Assembly (NCBI RefSeq): GCF_900101595.1
Contig: NZ_FMYY01000004.1
Span: 310,001-374,000 of the forward strand
DNA: 64,000 nucleotides
Reading direction: 5' to 3'
Origin: Paenibacillus sp. cl123
Lineage (GTDB): Bacteria > Bacillota > Bacilli > Paenibacillales > NBRC-103111
A program made the position numbers and the translations under genes. This document shows, piece after piece, positions 8,965 to 16,505 of the stretch. The notes under the pieces are model-generated. The model was given only the letters and a program-made list of their open reading frames with translations, was not told the origin of the DNA and did no database searches. How positions within the stretch are numbered: position 1 is the first letter of the stretch; each line of letters begins with the position of its first letter.

Positions 8965-9490
8965 CGCTCCGTTCCTCCTCCTGCCCGTATTTCTTCTTGA
9001 GCCGTTCCTCCGCCCGGGCCAGCAGCGTGCCGACAATCTTCGGATTGACCTCCAGCCGGAGGGCAATCTCCTCATAGCTGTATCCTTCTTCCCGAAGCAG
9101 CAGGGCGGTCCGGTCCCGGTCCGAGAGCTTCCGCAGCACCTTGCGGACTACTTCCTTCTCCCAGGCGCGGATAACCTCCGTCTCGCCCGAAGGAGCGGCG
9201 TCCTCCGCCCAGGCCGCTACACGGGCGGCTTCCTTCTCCCATAGCGCCTGGCCGGACTGCCGCTGCCGCAAATAATCGTAGCCGATACGGGTTAATACCC
9301 GGTGCAGCCAAGCGCCGACGGCATCCAGCCGTTCCGGAGGGCTCCGGTAGAGCCGCAGAAATACTTCTTGGGCCAAATCTTCCGCCGCCGCATAATCGCC
9401 GGTCAGCGCATAGAGCTTCCGCGCCACCCCGGGGTAATGCTCCCGGAATAGACGCTGGAACAGCTCGGGCATTTGTGAGCCTTCCACCAT
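8921..9490 (-). CDS. ECF-type RNA polymerase sigma factor
   Basis: A 189-residue ECF sigma factor. Region 2 is FQRLFREHYPGVARKLYALTGDYAAAEDLAQEVFLRLY with VGAWLHRVLTRIGYDYLRQRQSG. Region 4 is VLRKLSDRDRTALLLREEGYSYEEIALRLEVNPKIVGTLLARAEERLKKKYG. The frame is open further upstream, but ATG 9488-9490, with AAGGGGGACGG about ten bases before it, gives the usual length; ATG 9470-9472 is an alternative. It heads an operon with an anti-sigma-like membrane protein and an ABC-2 exporter, which suggests sigma-controlled expression of that exporter. Its promoter was not recognised. Confidence 0.93.
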   Translation of the reverse strand: MVEGSQMPELFQRLFREHYPGVARKLYALTGDYAAAEDLAQEVFLRLYRSPPERLDAVGAWLHRVLTRIGYDYLRQRQSGQALWEKEAARVAAWAEDAAPSGETEVIRAWEKEVVRKVLRKLSDRDRTALLLREEGYSYEEIALRLEVNPKIVGTLLARAEERLKKKYGQEEERSDGEKNDADRRGAGF

Positions 9491-10092
9491 GTTGCCGCCG
9501 TCCCCCTTTCCCTTATAAGACGGATGCCGGATTATTTTTATAGCAGGGAACAAGAAAATTGTTCTTCAACATATATTCAAGGCTTTCTCCCCGAAGTGTA
9601 TCAAAAAATAACGTTTGGCCTCCAGGGTTTGAAGCTCATCAAGCCTCACCTGTCTCTTGTTCCGCCAACTGGATCAGACTGAAGCAGCCGGGGCTACTTT
9701 GAAATGAGCTTAGCAGGCGGTCCGAGTAGAATAAGGCGCGATCCTCATAAAAGCCGAAAGAACAGTAACGCGTTACTGTTCTTTCGGCTTTTTCAAGAGT
9801 AAAGAGAGTTTAACTTCACTAAAGCGATAAAGCGTGGCGGAACTTTCTGCTCGCAAGAAAAGCTGCCGCTAAAACATGAATGTAACTTCCCCAAATAAGC
9901 TCCGATTAGGAGCTTTTAATCATGACTTCAGTTTTTCGTGCGGGCATCTGCTGTTAAGCTCTTCTACGAAGGGGGCACGAGAAAGGAGTCGAAATCCGCC
10001 GTTCGGACGGATTCAACTCGCGGCGGTCAGAACGATGCGATTCCATGAAGGCCGAGCCGGCCTGCATAGTAGGTCTGCCACATCTAATCCCG
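9491..10092. other. 600-bp intergenic stretch without a gene
   Basis: I see no coding sequence with recognisable similarity. The stretch contains a segment (9684-9739) resembling 21121-21176 at identical spacing, a perfect 44-bp palindrome (9749-9792), and a small hairpin AAGCTCC / GGAGCTT (9897-9903 / 9909-9915) followed by TTAAT. Confidence 0.6.
9749..9792. terminator. Perfect 44-bp palindrome, probable bidirectional terminator
   Basis: Arms 9749-9770 and 9771-9792 are exact reverse complements with no spacer (centre ACGCGT). The outer ends are AAAA on the left and TTTT on the right, so a transcript from either strand would form a long hairpin ending in U residues. It sits between the end of the nucleotidase gene and the start of the sigma operon. 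Confidence 0.7.
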
Positions 10093-10638
10093 TTACCGTT
10101 CCAGCCATTCCGGAAGCCGGTTTTCGAACTCGCGCCAAGAGCCTACCCGGTGGCAATCGATGTGTCGGTTATACGGATAATCCATGGCAATCGCTTTTCT
10201 TCCTGTTTCAAGAAACCCAAGCAGGTTGTTAGGGGCGTCGTCGAAAAGCAGATCACCTCGGACCATGTCTTTACGGTGGGTGAAAATCAGCCTGTCCAAA
10301 CTCAGGAAAGGCAGATGAATCTCGACCCACTGCACCTTCTCCGCCAGCGACGGCAGCGATGGTGGAGCAGTAACGAGAAAAACATTATAGTTCTCCGTGA
10401 GGCGACCGATGACATCAATGGCGTCGGGAAGCGGGTTCAGGCTCAAAAATAGGCCCGGCTCGTGAAGGTAATCTAAAATTTTGTGTCCGCATTCCTTCTT
10501 CACATAGCTAGGCGCATCCCATGTATGCGCCCGGTCTACGGTCAGATCGTCCCCGTAATCGCGGTTGTACCTCGCAAACCACTCTGTGAACAAATCAGCG
10601 ATGACTGCATCCATGTCCAGACAAATGATAGGTTTCAT
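10093..10638 (-). CDS. 5' nucleotidase, NT5C type (HAD superfamily)
   Basis: A 181-residue cytoplasmic phosphatase of the HAD superfamily, similar in length and motifs to 5'(3')-deoxyribonucleotidases. Motif I is LDMDAVIAD (Asp8 and Asp10 as nucleophile and acid/base), the motif II region is FLVTAPP (Thr), and the motif III/IV region ends in DLLFDDAPNNL. The open frame runs upstream, but ATG 10636-10638 follows GAGGAGGGGCGGA and starts the conserved domain. It lies 28 bp after the GntR gene in the same direction, so both are probably co-transcribed. Its link to the divergent sugar operon is unclear; it could remove a phosphorylated intermediate. The substrate cannot be told from sequence alone. 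Confidence 0.85.
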   Translation of the reverse strand: MKPIICLDMDAVIADLFTEWFARYNRDYGDDLTVDRAHTWDAPSYVKKECGHKILDYLHEPGLFLSLNPLPDAIDVIGRLTENYNVFLVTAPPSLPSLAEKVQWVEIHLPFLSLDRLIFTHRKDMVRGDLLFDDAPNNLLGFLETGRKAIAMDYPYNRHIDCHRVGSWREFENRLPEWLER

Positions 10639-10666
10639 TCCGCCCCTCCTCTCAACGGATTCCGAC

Positions 10667-11479
10667 TCAGATGGCCGATCCGTTATGCATCCGAATCGTA
10701 TAGCTGAACAAGTCCCCGCGGAAAATACCTTCCTCGTAAAGTACCGGAGCTTCCGACGCATCATAATTCGTGCGGTCCATCGAGAAGCCGGCGGATTTCG
10801 GCTCGACGCCCAAATGCTCGGCGACCTTCTCGTCGATCAGAACTGCGCGTATCGTATGCACAGCAGAAACGACGGTTCGATTATGCTGCTCCAGCAAGGT
10901 GTACAGTGAATCAGGCAGCTTTTCGTCAGGAGCAAGCCCGATACTGACCGGGATGTAGCTAACCAGGTAGAGGATCGGCACGTCGTTGCCCGTTCGGATG
11001 CGGTGGGTCATCAGCACTTGTCCGTCGGTCTGCAATTTGCCACGGACATGTGGCGGTGGATCGATTACGGAAGCGTGGACAACAATAGTTCCAGGTCGCA
11101 TTCCTCTGTCGATCAAGTCCTGGGTTAAGCTCTTGAGACGCGGCAAAAGGATATGATCCTCAGGAATTTTAACGCTGACGAATGTGCCTCTGCCGGTGAT
11201 TCGAATCAGCAGCCCTTGGCGTACCAGCTCCTCCAGCGCTTTGCGAATCGTCGCACGACTGACTCCAGTTAATTCCTGAATCAAGAGTTCGGTGGCAAAA
11301 AAACTTCCGGATTCAAGCAGTTTTTCCTCCAAAACCGATTGCATCGCTTGAAGAAGCTGGTGGTACAGGGGAAGCGGGCTATGCTTCGTCACTTTTTTCA
11401 GCGCTCGCTCGACAGGCATCGGGAGCTTATCGCTCGATTTTAGCTCTTTATGGGCAGGTTCGGTAATACGGTTTATCAT
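10667..11479 (-). CDS. GntR-family transcriptional regulator (HutC/UTRA subfamily)
   Basis: A 270-residue repressor-type protein. The N-terminal winged helix (about residues 30-100: PLYHQLLQAMQSVLEEKLL, then ELTGVSRATIRKALEELVRQGLLIRITGRGTFV) is the GntR signature. The C-terminal UTRA effector domain (about 115-265) ends in YEEGIFRGDLFSYTIRMHN. ATG 11477-11479 with GGAGGCGCT immediately upstream is the start. UTRA domains bind small ligands, often sugar phosphates. It is divergent from the ten-gene PTS operon, and near-repeats of one 13-bp sequence overlap both promoters. It therefore most likely controls itself and the PTS operon and responds to the phosphorylated sugar (inference). Confidence 0.92.
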   Translation of the reverse strand: MINRITEPAHKELKSSDKLPMPVERALKKVTKHSPLPLYHQLLQAMQSVLEEKLLESGSFFATELLIQELTGVSRATIRKALEELVRQGLLIRITGRGTFVSVKIPEDHILLPRLKSLTQDLIDRGMRPGTIVVHASVIDPPPHVRGKLQTDGQVLMTHRIRTGNDVPILYLVSYIPVSIGLAPDEKLPDSLYTLLEQHNRTVVSAVHTIRAVLIDEKVAEHLGVEPKSAGFSMDRTNYDASEAPVLYEEGIFRGDLFSYTIRMHNGSAI

Positions 11480-11511
11480 AGCGCCTCCTGAGATCATCAA
11501 GATTTGTTTAG

Positions 11512-11540
11512 ATTATACCACTAATTTCATGTATGTACAA
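11512..11540 (-). promoter_or_regulatory. Promoter of the GntR gene
   Basis: Read on the minus strand: TTGTAC (complement of 11535-11540), a 17-bp spacer, TATAAT (complement of 11512-11517). The -35 element overlaps the candidate operator at 11537-11549. Confidence 0.65.
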
Positions 11541-11549
11541 ATAGACAAT
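11537..11549. promoter_or_regulatory. Candidate GntR operator, copy 1
   Basis: ACAAATAGACAAT, matching ACAAACAGACAAA at 11693-11705 in 11 of 13 positions. It overlaps the -35 of the GntR promoter, so binding could give autorepression. Confidence 0.4.
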
Positions 11550-11651
11550 GTGAAAAAATTTGGTTTGCAAAACAGCTGATAGAGAATAGAAGAAGAAGTG
11601 TTTTTGATAATTTATGCTAGAAATTCTCCAATAATACATTGATATTTTTAG

Positions 11652-11680
11652 TTGACAGCGTAAAAAAATGGATGTAAAGT
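11652..11680 (+). promoter_or_regulatory. Promoter of the PTS operon
   Basis: TTGACA (11652-11657), a 17-bp spacer and TAAAGT (11675-11680). The -35 is consensus and the -10 is moderate. The candidate operator begins one base after the -10. Confidence 0.65.
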
Positions 11681-11681
11681 T

Positions 11682-11705
11682 TGTTTGTACACACAAACAG
11701 ACAAA
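11682..11705. promoter_or_regulatory. Candidate GntR operator, copy 2
   Basis: Perfect 7-4-7 inverted repeat TGTTTGT-ACAC-ACAAACA (11682-11699), continuing into ACAAACAGACAAA (11693-11705). It lies directly downstream of the -10 element of the PTS promoter, a classical repressor position. Binding by the divergent GntR protein is inference. Confidence 0.5.
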
Positions 11706-11764
11706 TATTCTAAGAATGTGTGGCTAACTCAAAGTACAATGAAAAGAGGAAGGTGGTGACCGAG

Positions 11765-12178
11765 GTGATTGGGGTATTGGTGATAACGCACGGCAGCTTT
11801 GGAGAGGAGTTATTGAAGAGTGCGGAGCTTATCGTCGGACCTTTCGAGCAAGCAGAGGCATTGACTCTGCATCATGGCGACGATGTGCAAGAACTGCGGC
11901 AGCGGGTGTCCGAGCGCATCCGCGCACTTGATCAAGGCGAGGGTTCCCTGGTATTGGTCGATTTGTTTGGCGGGAGCCCGAGCAACATTACGGCCGCCAA
12001 CATGCGCGAGTCGGATTTCCAGTGCTTGACTGGCGTCAATATGGCGATGCTGGTAGAAGCGCTTGAATTCCGGGAAGAATGCGGTCTGCTGGAACTTGCG
12101 CAGCGCTGTCGGGAAGCGGGGAGAGAAGGAATACGCGATCTTCGCGAGGCTTTTGAAGCGAAAAGGATGAAAGCGTAG
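11765..12178 (+). CDS. PTS mannose-family EIIA component
   Basis: A cytoplasmic phosphocarrier that takes phosphate from HPr and passes it to EIIB. From GTG 11765 the product is 137 residues, the usual EIIA-Man domain length, and begins MIGVLVITHGSFGEELLKSA with the phosphorylated His at residue 9. The DLFGGSPSN stretch at about residues 68-76 is also typical of the family. The frame is open from GTG 11720, but GGAAGGTGGTGACC just before 11765 and the family's usual N-terminus favour the shorter form. It is the first gene of the PTS operon, behind the promoter and operator at 11652-11705. Confidence 0.93.
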   Translation: MIGVLVITHGSFGEELLKSAELIVGPFEQAEALTLHHGDDVQELRQRVSERIRALDQGEGSLVLVDLFGGSPSNITAANMRESDFQCLTGVNMAMLVEALEFREECGLLELAQRCREAGREGIRDLREAFEAKRMKA

Positions 12179-12222
12179 ACAATCTACGTTAAGAGCATCT
12201 CAAGCAGACAGGAGTGAGATGG

Positions 12223-12708
12223 ATGGCCAACTTGAAATTGATCCGTATAGACAGCCGCTTGATTCACGGTCAGGTCATTACGAAATGGCTGAAGCTGTCA
12301 GGTGCTTCTCGTATCATCATTATCGACGATGAGCTGGAGGCCGACCCGTTCATGTCCGACATTTTCGTCATGGCCGCACCGCAGGGAATTACCGTCGAAG
12401 TTTTCAGTGTCGAAAGCGTCTTGCAGAGATGGAAGGATGATGAACTGGGCAAGGGGGATGTCCTCCTGTTGTTCAAGGGCGTCGATGCCTGCTACCGTGC
12501 ATTCATCGGCGGCTTCCCAATCCGAACGTTGCAGATCGGGGGGCTGGCTAGCGCGCCGGGTCGAACAACAGTTTCGAAAGCGGTTTCCTTCGACGCCGAG
12601 GATGTGAAGAAGCTTAAGGAGCTACGATCTCAGCATGTTGATATTTATATTCATATCATACCGGAAGAATCAAAGATTGAATTCGACAAGGCAGTCAAAA
12701 ACTTTTAG
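12223..12708 (+). CDS. PTS mannose/fructose/sorbose-family EIIB component
   Basis: A cytoplasmic EIIB (161 residues) that phosphorylates the incoming sugar at the EIIC/EIID channel. The N-terminus LKLIRIDSRLIHGQVITKW contains the phosphorylated His15 in the conserved RLIHGQV motif, and VSFDAEDVKKLKEL near the C-terminus is typical of this family. ATG 12223 lies six bases after CAGGAGTGAG. The upstream in-frame GTG at 12214 lies within that ribosome-binding site and is unlikely to be used. It follows EIIA by 44 bp. Confidence 0.95.
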   Translation: MANLKLIRIDSRLIHGQVITKWLKLSGASRIIIIDDELEADPFMSDIFVMAAPQGITVEVFSVESVLQRWKDDELGKGDVLLLFKGVDACYRAFIGGFPIRTLQIGGLASAPGRTTVSKAVSFDAEDVKKLKELRSQHVDIYIHIIPEESKIEFDKAVKNF

Positions 12709-12723
12709 GCGGTGATGTCCGTG

Positions 12724-13470
12724 ATGCTGGGGTTAGCTTTGTTTACCGGCTTGTGGTATTGGTTTTGCCGTAGCGCCTTCGGTTACACCTTTCACGCTGT
12801 ATTATGTCAGCCTGTTGTGATGGCTCTTCCGATCGGGCTGATTATGGGAGATGTGGCCAAAGCGATGATGATCGGAGCGGCAATCGAGCTGGTCTATCTG
12901 GGTATGGTGGCTGCTGGGGCTAATATACCTGCCGATGAAGCGCTGGCTGGTGTGATCGCGATTCCCATTGCGATGCAGACGGGAATGACGCCGGAGATGG
13001 CGGTCGTTCTTGCCGTGCCTTTCGGCGTACTCGGCGTATTCCTGGATCAGATTCGACGAACCGTCAACGCTATCTTCGTGCACTGGGCAGATAAATATGC
13101 GGAGGCGTGCAACATCAAGGGAATCTGGTTCTGCGCCCTTCTGTATCCGCTGCTTCTTGGTTTCGTTCTCCGCTTTCCGCCAGTCTTTGCGGCCACTTTA
13201 TACGGCTCGGCCGTGGTCGAATCTTTTATCAACAAGGTGCCTGAGTGGATCATGCACGGAATGAGCGTGGCCGGAGGGATACTGCCGGCACTCGGGTTCG
13301 CGATCACGATTTTCATTATCGGCAAAAATAAGCTGATTCCTTTTTTCATCCTTGGCTTTTTCGCTGTGAAGTACTTGCAGATTAATATTATGGCTGCGGC
13401 TATCTTCGGTACCTGCATCGCTCTGCTCATGGTGTTCATGCGACGGGAGAAAGAGGGGAATGCAGTATGA
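12724..13470 (+). CDS. PTS mannose/sorbose-family EIIC permease component
   Basis: A polytopic membrane component (about 248 residues) that with EIID forms the sugar channel. It has the sorbose/mannose EIIC pattern: QPVVMALPIGLIMGDVAKAMMIGAAIELVYLGMV, then GANIPADEALAGVIAIPIAM, further membrane segments, and the conserved VPEWIMHGMSVAGGILPALGFA. GGCGGTGAT at 12708-12716 matches the anti-Shine-Dalgarno well and sits seven bases before ATG 12724; GTG 12721 is an alternative. Its end overlaps the EIID start by 4 bp. Confidence 0.95.
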   Translation: MLGLALFTGLWYWFCRSAFGYTFHAVLCQPVVMALPIGLIMGDVAKAMMIGAAIELVYLGMVAAGANIPADEALAGVIAIPIAMQTGMTPEMAVVLAVPFGVLGVFLDQIRRTVNAIFVHWADKYAEACNIKGIWFCALLYPLLLGFVLRFPPVFAATLYGSAVVESFINKVPEWIMHGMSVAGGILPALGFAITIFIIGKNKLIPFFILGFFAVKYLQINIMAAAIFGTCIALLMVFMRREKEGNAV

Positions 13471-14345
13471 GAACAGAAGCGAACGTTCATGTACAGCAGG
13501 CATCCCCGGGACCTTCCGACATCCGGCCGGAGACGAACAAACCGCTGCTCAGCAAGCGTGACATCAACAGATCGTTTTTGCTTTGGTATCTTATTTGCGA
13601 GGTGTCCAATTCCTACGAACGGATGCAATCGCTTTCGTTCTGCGCTGCGATGACGCCCATCCTGAAGAAGTTGTACCGGACGAAAGAAGATTTGAGTGAG
13701 GCCCTCAAGCGACATCTGAATTTTTTCAATACCCAGGCGATATGGGGGACGCTCATCCATGGTATAACGATCGCAATGGAGGAGCGGAAGGCGAAGGAGA
13801 AAGACGTGCCGGACAGTGCGATTACCGGCGTTAAAACGGGCTTGATGGGGCCGATGGCCGGCATTGGAGATACCATCGACTGGGGAACGCTCAAAGCGAT
13901 TATTTATGCGCTTGGCGTATCGTTTGCGATGAGCGGCAGTCCGCTCGGGGCTGTCATTCCGTTTCTATTCACCGTCGTTACACTGGCGGAAGGGTACTTT
14001 CTATGGAACCTCGGCTACAGGCTCGGCCGGGAATCGGTCAAGTCGATTTTGCAAAGCGGATGGGTCAAAGAGCTGATCATGGGCGCCAGCATCTTGGGGT
14101 TGTTCATGATGGGCGCGCTTTCCGCCAATTTCGTCAAGCTGACGATTCCGTTCGAGTTTTCGACTGGGGGAGGAGAGTCGCTGGCTGTGCAGGAGCTTCT
14201 TGATAGCATCGCGCCAGGTCTACTGCCGTTGGCCGTTATATTTGGGATCTATTGGTATCTGAAAAACAAAGGCCACAAAATCAATTACATGCTGCTGATT
14301 CTGGTTGCGGGAAGCTTGATCGGCTCACTGATTGGGTTGTTCTGA
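13467..14345 (+). CDS. PTS mannose/sorbose-family EIID component
   Basis: A 292-residue EIID, the second membrane subunit of mannose-family PTS transporters. A cytoplasmic N-terminal half carries the usual LCEVSNSYERMQSLSF-like region and FFNTQAIWGTLIHGITIAMEE. The conserved KTGLMGPMAGIGDTIDWGTLKAI stretch and hydrophobic segments follow to the C-terminus (LLILVAGSLIGSLIGLF). The start overlaps EIIC by 4 bp (ATGA). With EIIA, EIIB and EIIC as separate genes this is a complete four-subunit mannose-family permease, as in sorbose or mannose systems. Confidence 0.95.
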   Translation: MRTEANVHVQQASPGPSDIRPETNKPLLSKRDINRSFLLWYLICEVSNSYERMQSLSFCAAMTPILKKLYRTKEDLSEALKRHLNFFNTQAIWGTLIHGITIAMEERKAKEKDVPDSAITGVKTGLMGPMAGIGDTIDWGTLKAIIYALGVSFAMSGSPLGAVIPFLFTVVTLAEGYFLWNLGYRLGRESVKSILQSGWVKELIMGASILGLFMMGALSANFVKLTIPFEFSTGGGESLAVQELLDSIAPGLLPLAVIFGIYWYLKNKGHKINYMLLILVAGSLIGSLIGLF

Positions 14346-14385
14346 TGAGACAAGATTTTTAAATTAAGGATAGGAGTGAATCGGC

Positions 14386-15285
14386 ATGCTGATTTCTATG
14401 AGACAAATGCTCGATCGGGCCAAAGCGGAAAAGTATGCGGTAGCCGCTCCCAATACATTCAACGTAGAGACGGTGGAAGCTGCCTTCCAAGCGGCAAGCG
14501 AGCTGCGGGCTCCCATCATTATCGACTGCGCAGGCGTTCATGGCATCGAACTGATCGCCGAACTGACCAGGTTCTACGACAGGCGATATCCCGAGGTGCC
14601 GGTGGCTCTGAATCTGGACCACGGCTCCACCTATGAGGAGGCGATCCTGGCGATCAAGGCCGGATTTACGTCCGTCATGGCCGACCGCTCGACACTGCCC
14701 TATGAGGAAAACGTCGCCCAGGTCAAGGAGATTGTTCAGGCGGCTCACGCCGTTGGCGTGTCGGTAGAAGCTGAGCTTGGTCACGTCGGGATGGGCTTCG
14801 AGTACAATAAGACACGAGACGGCGGCTTGACGGACCCGGACGAAGCCGTGCATTTTGTGCGGGAAACGAACATCGATTGTCTGGCCGTCGCCGTCGGCAC
14901 GTCCCACGGCTCCTACCAAGGGGAGCCCCGTATCGAATTCGATCGGCTCGCCGTCATGCGTCGCAGAATTGATATTCCGCTTGTGCTTCACGGAGGCTCA
15001 GGGACAGGAGATGAAAATCTGCGCAGGGCGGTCGAGACCGGCATCCAGAAGGTGAACTTGTTCACAGATCTGAGCAGCAAGGGCATCGGCTTCCTGAGGG
15101 CGTATCTGGGGGGAGAGCGGCCGGAGATGGACAAGACGTTAACGGAGGACGACGGACCGGCAGGTGAATTTGACGGGGACAATCGGACAATCAATCTGTG
15201 CGACGCCTTCGCCGCAGGCGCTAAAGGTTACAAGGAAGCGCTTAAGCACTATATGGTGTTGTTTGGTTCGGCCAACAAAGCGTAA
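14386..15285 (+). CDS. Class II (zinc) ketose-bisphosphate aldolase, GatY/KbaY/FbaA family
   Basis: Splits a phosphorylated ketose into dihydroxyacetone phosphate and an aldehyde. The 299-residue protein has the class II landmarks. NLDHGSTYEEA supplies the catalytic Asp and first zinc His, EAELGHVG a further metal-ligand region, AVGTSHGSYQGEP the phosphate-binding loop and substrate region, and LHGGSG a further zinc His. The start ATG follows GGATAGGAGTGAATCGGC. It is 40 bp after EIID in the same operon, as in sorbose operons where an aldolase follows the PTS genes. Whether it acts on a ketose 1-phosphate or a 1,6-bisphosphate cannot be told; no matching kinase gene is in the operon, which favours a monophosphate (inference). 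Confidence 0.92.
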   Translation: MLISMRQMLDRAKAEKYAVAAPNTFNVETVEAAFQAASELRAPIIIDCAGVHGIELIAELTRFYDRRYPEVPVALNLDHGSTYEEAILAIKAGFTSVMADRSTLPYEENVAQVKEIVQAAHAVGVSVEAELGHVGMGFEYNKTRDGGLTDPDEAVHFVRETNIDCLAVAVGTSHGSYQGEPRIEFDRLAVMRRRIDIPLVLHGGSGTGDENLRRAVETGIQKVNLFTDLSSKGIGFLRAYLGGERPEMDKTLTEDDGPAGEFDGDNRTINLCDAFAAGAKGYKEALKHYMVLFGSANKA

Positions 15286-15307
15286 AACGATCGACGGGAG
15301 TGGTTTC

Positions 15308-16474
15308 ATGGAAAATTTCGTTTTCCACAATCCGACCAAACTGATCTTCGGGCAAGGGACTGCTCATCTGTCCGGCGCGGAGGCTAGCCGTTTCGGCAGG
15401 CGCGTGCTGCTTCATTACGGCGGTGACAGTGTACGGAGAAACGGAGCTTATGAAAGCGTTATCCAGTCTCTCGGCGAAGCTGGATTGACTGTCGTCGAGT
15501 TGCCCGGCGTGCAGCCAAATCCGCGGCTCGGCCTCGTGAGGGAAGGTGTCAGGCTATGCCGTGATGAACGTATCGATATCATCCTAGCCGTTGGAGGCGG
15601 CAGCGTAATCGATTCAGCCAAGGCGATTGCGGCAGGAGCCGCTTATGACGGCGACGTGTGGGATTTCTTCGAAAAAAATACTCCAATAGGCGATACGCTG
15701 CCGATCGGAACGGTGCTGACCCTACCCGCTGCAGGAAGCGAGAGCAACGGCACGTCCGTTATTACGAGCGAGCTCGGAGGTTATAAGCTGTCCGTAACTC
15801 ATCCCGCGCTCGCTCCGGCATTCTCTATACTTAACCCGGAATTCACCTTCACCTTGTCGCCGGCTCAGACGGCCGCCGGATGCGCGGATATGATGTCGCA
15901 CGTGTTCGAACGCTATTTTACTCGCACGGAGCATGTGTTATTCACGGACCGGCTGTGCGAGGCGACGCTGCGTACTATCATTCGGCTGCTCCCGGTCGTG
16001 TTAGAGGAGCCTCGCCATTACAATGCGCGCGCTGAAATCATGTGGGCGGGCACGATCGCCCACAACGGGCTGCTTGGCACCGGCCGAGAGGAGGACTGGG
16101 CATCCCATCTGATCGCGCATGAGCTAGGCGCGCTCTACGATATTACTCACGGAGCGGCGCTATCCATTGTTTTTCCAGCCTGGATGAAATATGTGTACCG
16201 CTCCGATCTGAACCGCTTCCGCCAGTATGCGATGGAGGTATGGGATGTTGCACCGGACGAAGACCTGGAACGCATCGCATGGAAAGGGATCGAGCAGACG
16301 GAGCGTTTTTTCCGTATGGCCGGTCTACCTGTCCGTTTGTCTGAGGCGGGCATCGACGGCAGCCGGATCCTGGAGATAGCTCAGCGCTGTTGTCAGTCGA
16401 CTGCCGGGACGATTGGAAAATATGCAAAGCTTGCGGAGAAAGATATTGCCGCTATTCTGGAGTCTGCACGGTAG
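15308..16474 (+). CDS. Iron-containing alcohol dehydrogenase (group III)
   Basis: A 388-residue NAD(P)-dependent alcohol/aldehyde oxidoreductase of the BdhA/YqhD type. The nucleotide-binding region is AVGGGSVIDSAKAIA (about residues 93-107). Metal-ligand candidates are Asp and His in AAGCADMMSHVFERYF and the two His in HLIAHELGALYDITHGAAL. The open frame extends back into the aldolase gene, but ATG 15308 behind GACGGGAGTGG, with the canonical start MENFVFHNPTKLIFGQG, is the real one. It follows the aldolase by 22 bp. Likely role: interconverts the aldehyde released by the aldolase, or the substrate polyol, with its redox partner (inference). Confidence 0.92.
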   Translation: MENFVFHNPTKLIFGQGTAHLSGAEASRFGRRVLLHYGGDSVRRNGAYESVIQSLGEAGLTVVELPGVQPNPRLGLVREGVRLCRDERIDIILAVGGGSVIDSAKAIAAGAAYDGDVWDFFEKNTPIGDTLPIGTVLTLPAAGSESNGTSVITSELGGYKLSVTHPALAPAFSILNPEFTFTLSPAQTAAGCADMMSHVFERYFTRTEHVLFTDRLCEATLRTIIRLLPVVLEEPRHYNARAEIMWAGTIAHNGLLGTGREEDWASHLIAHELGALYDITHGAALSIVFPAWMKYVYRSDLNRFRQYAMEVWDVAPDEDLERIAWKGIEQTERFFRMAGLPVRLSEAGIDGSRILEIAQRCCQSTAGTIGKYAKLAEKDIAAILESAR

Positions 16475-16505
16475 TTTCCCAAATGAGATCAAGGGAGTGG
16501 ATAAG

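Noticed and set aside
9876-10452. Overlapping plus-strand open frames near the nucleotidase
   Set aside because: No domain, and largely antisense to the nucleotidase gene; the non-overlapping part lacks a ribosome-binding site.
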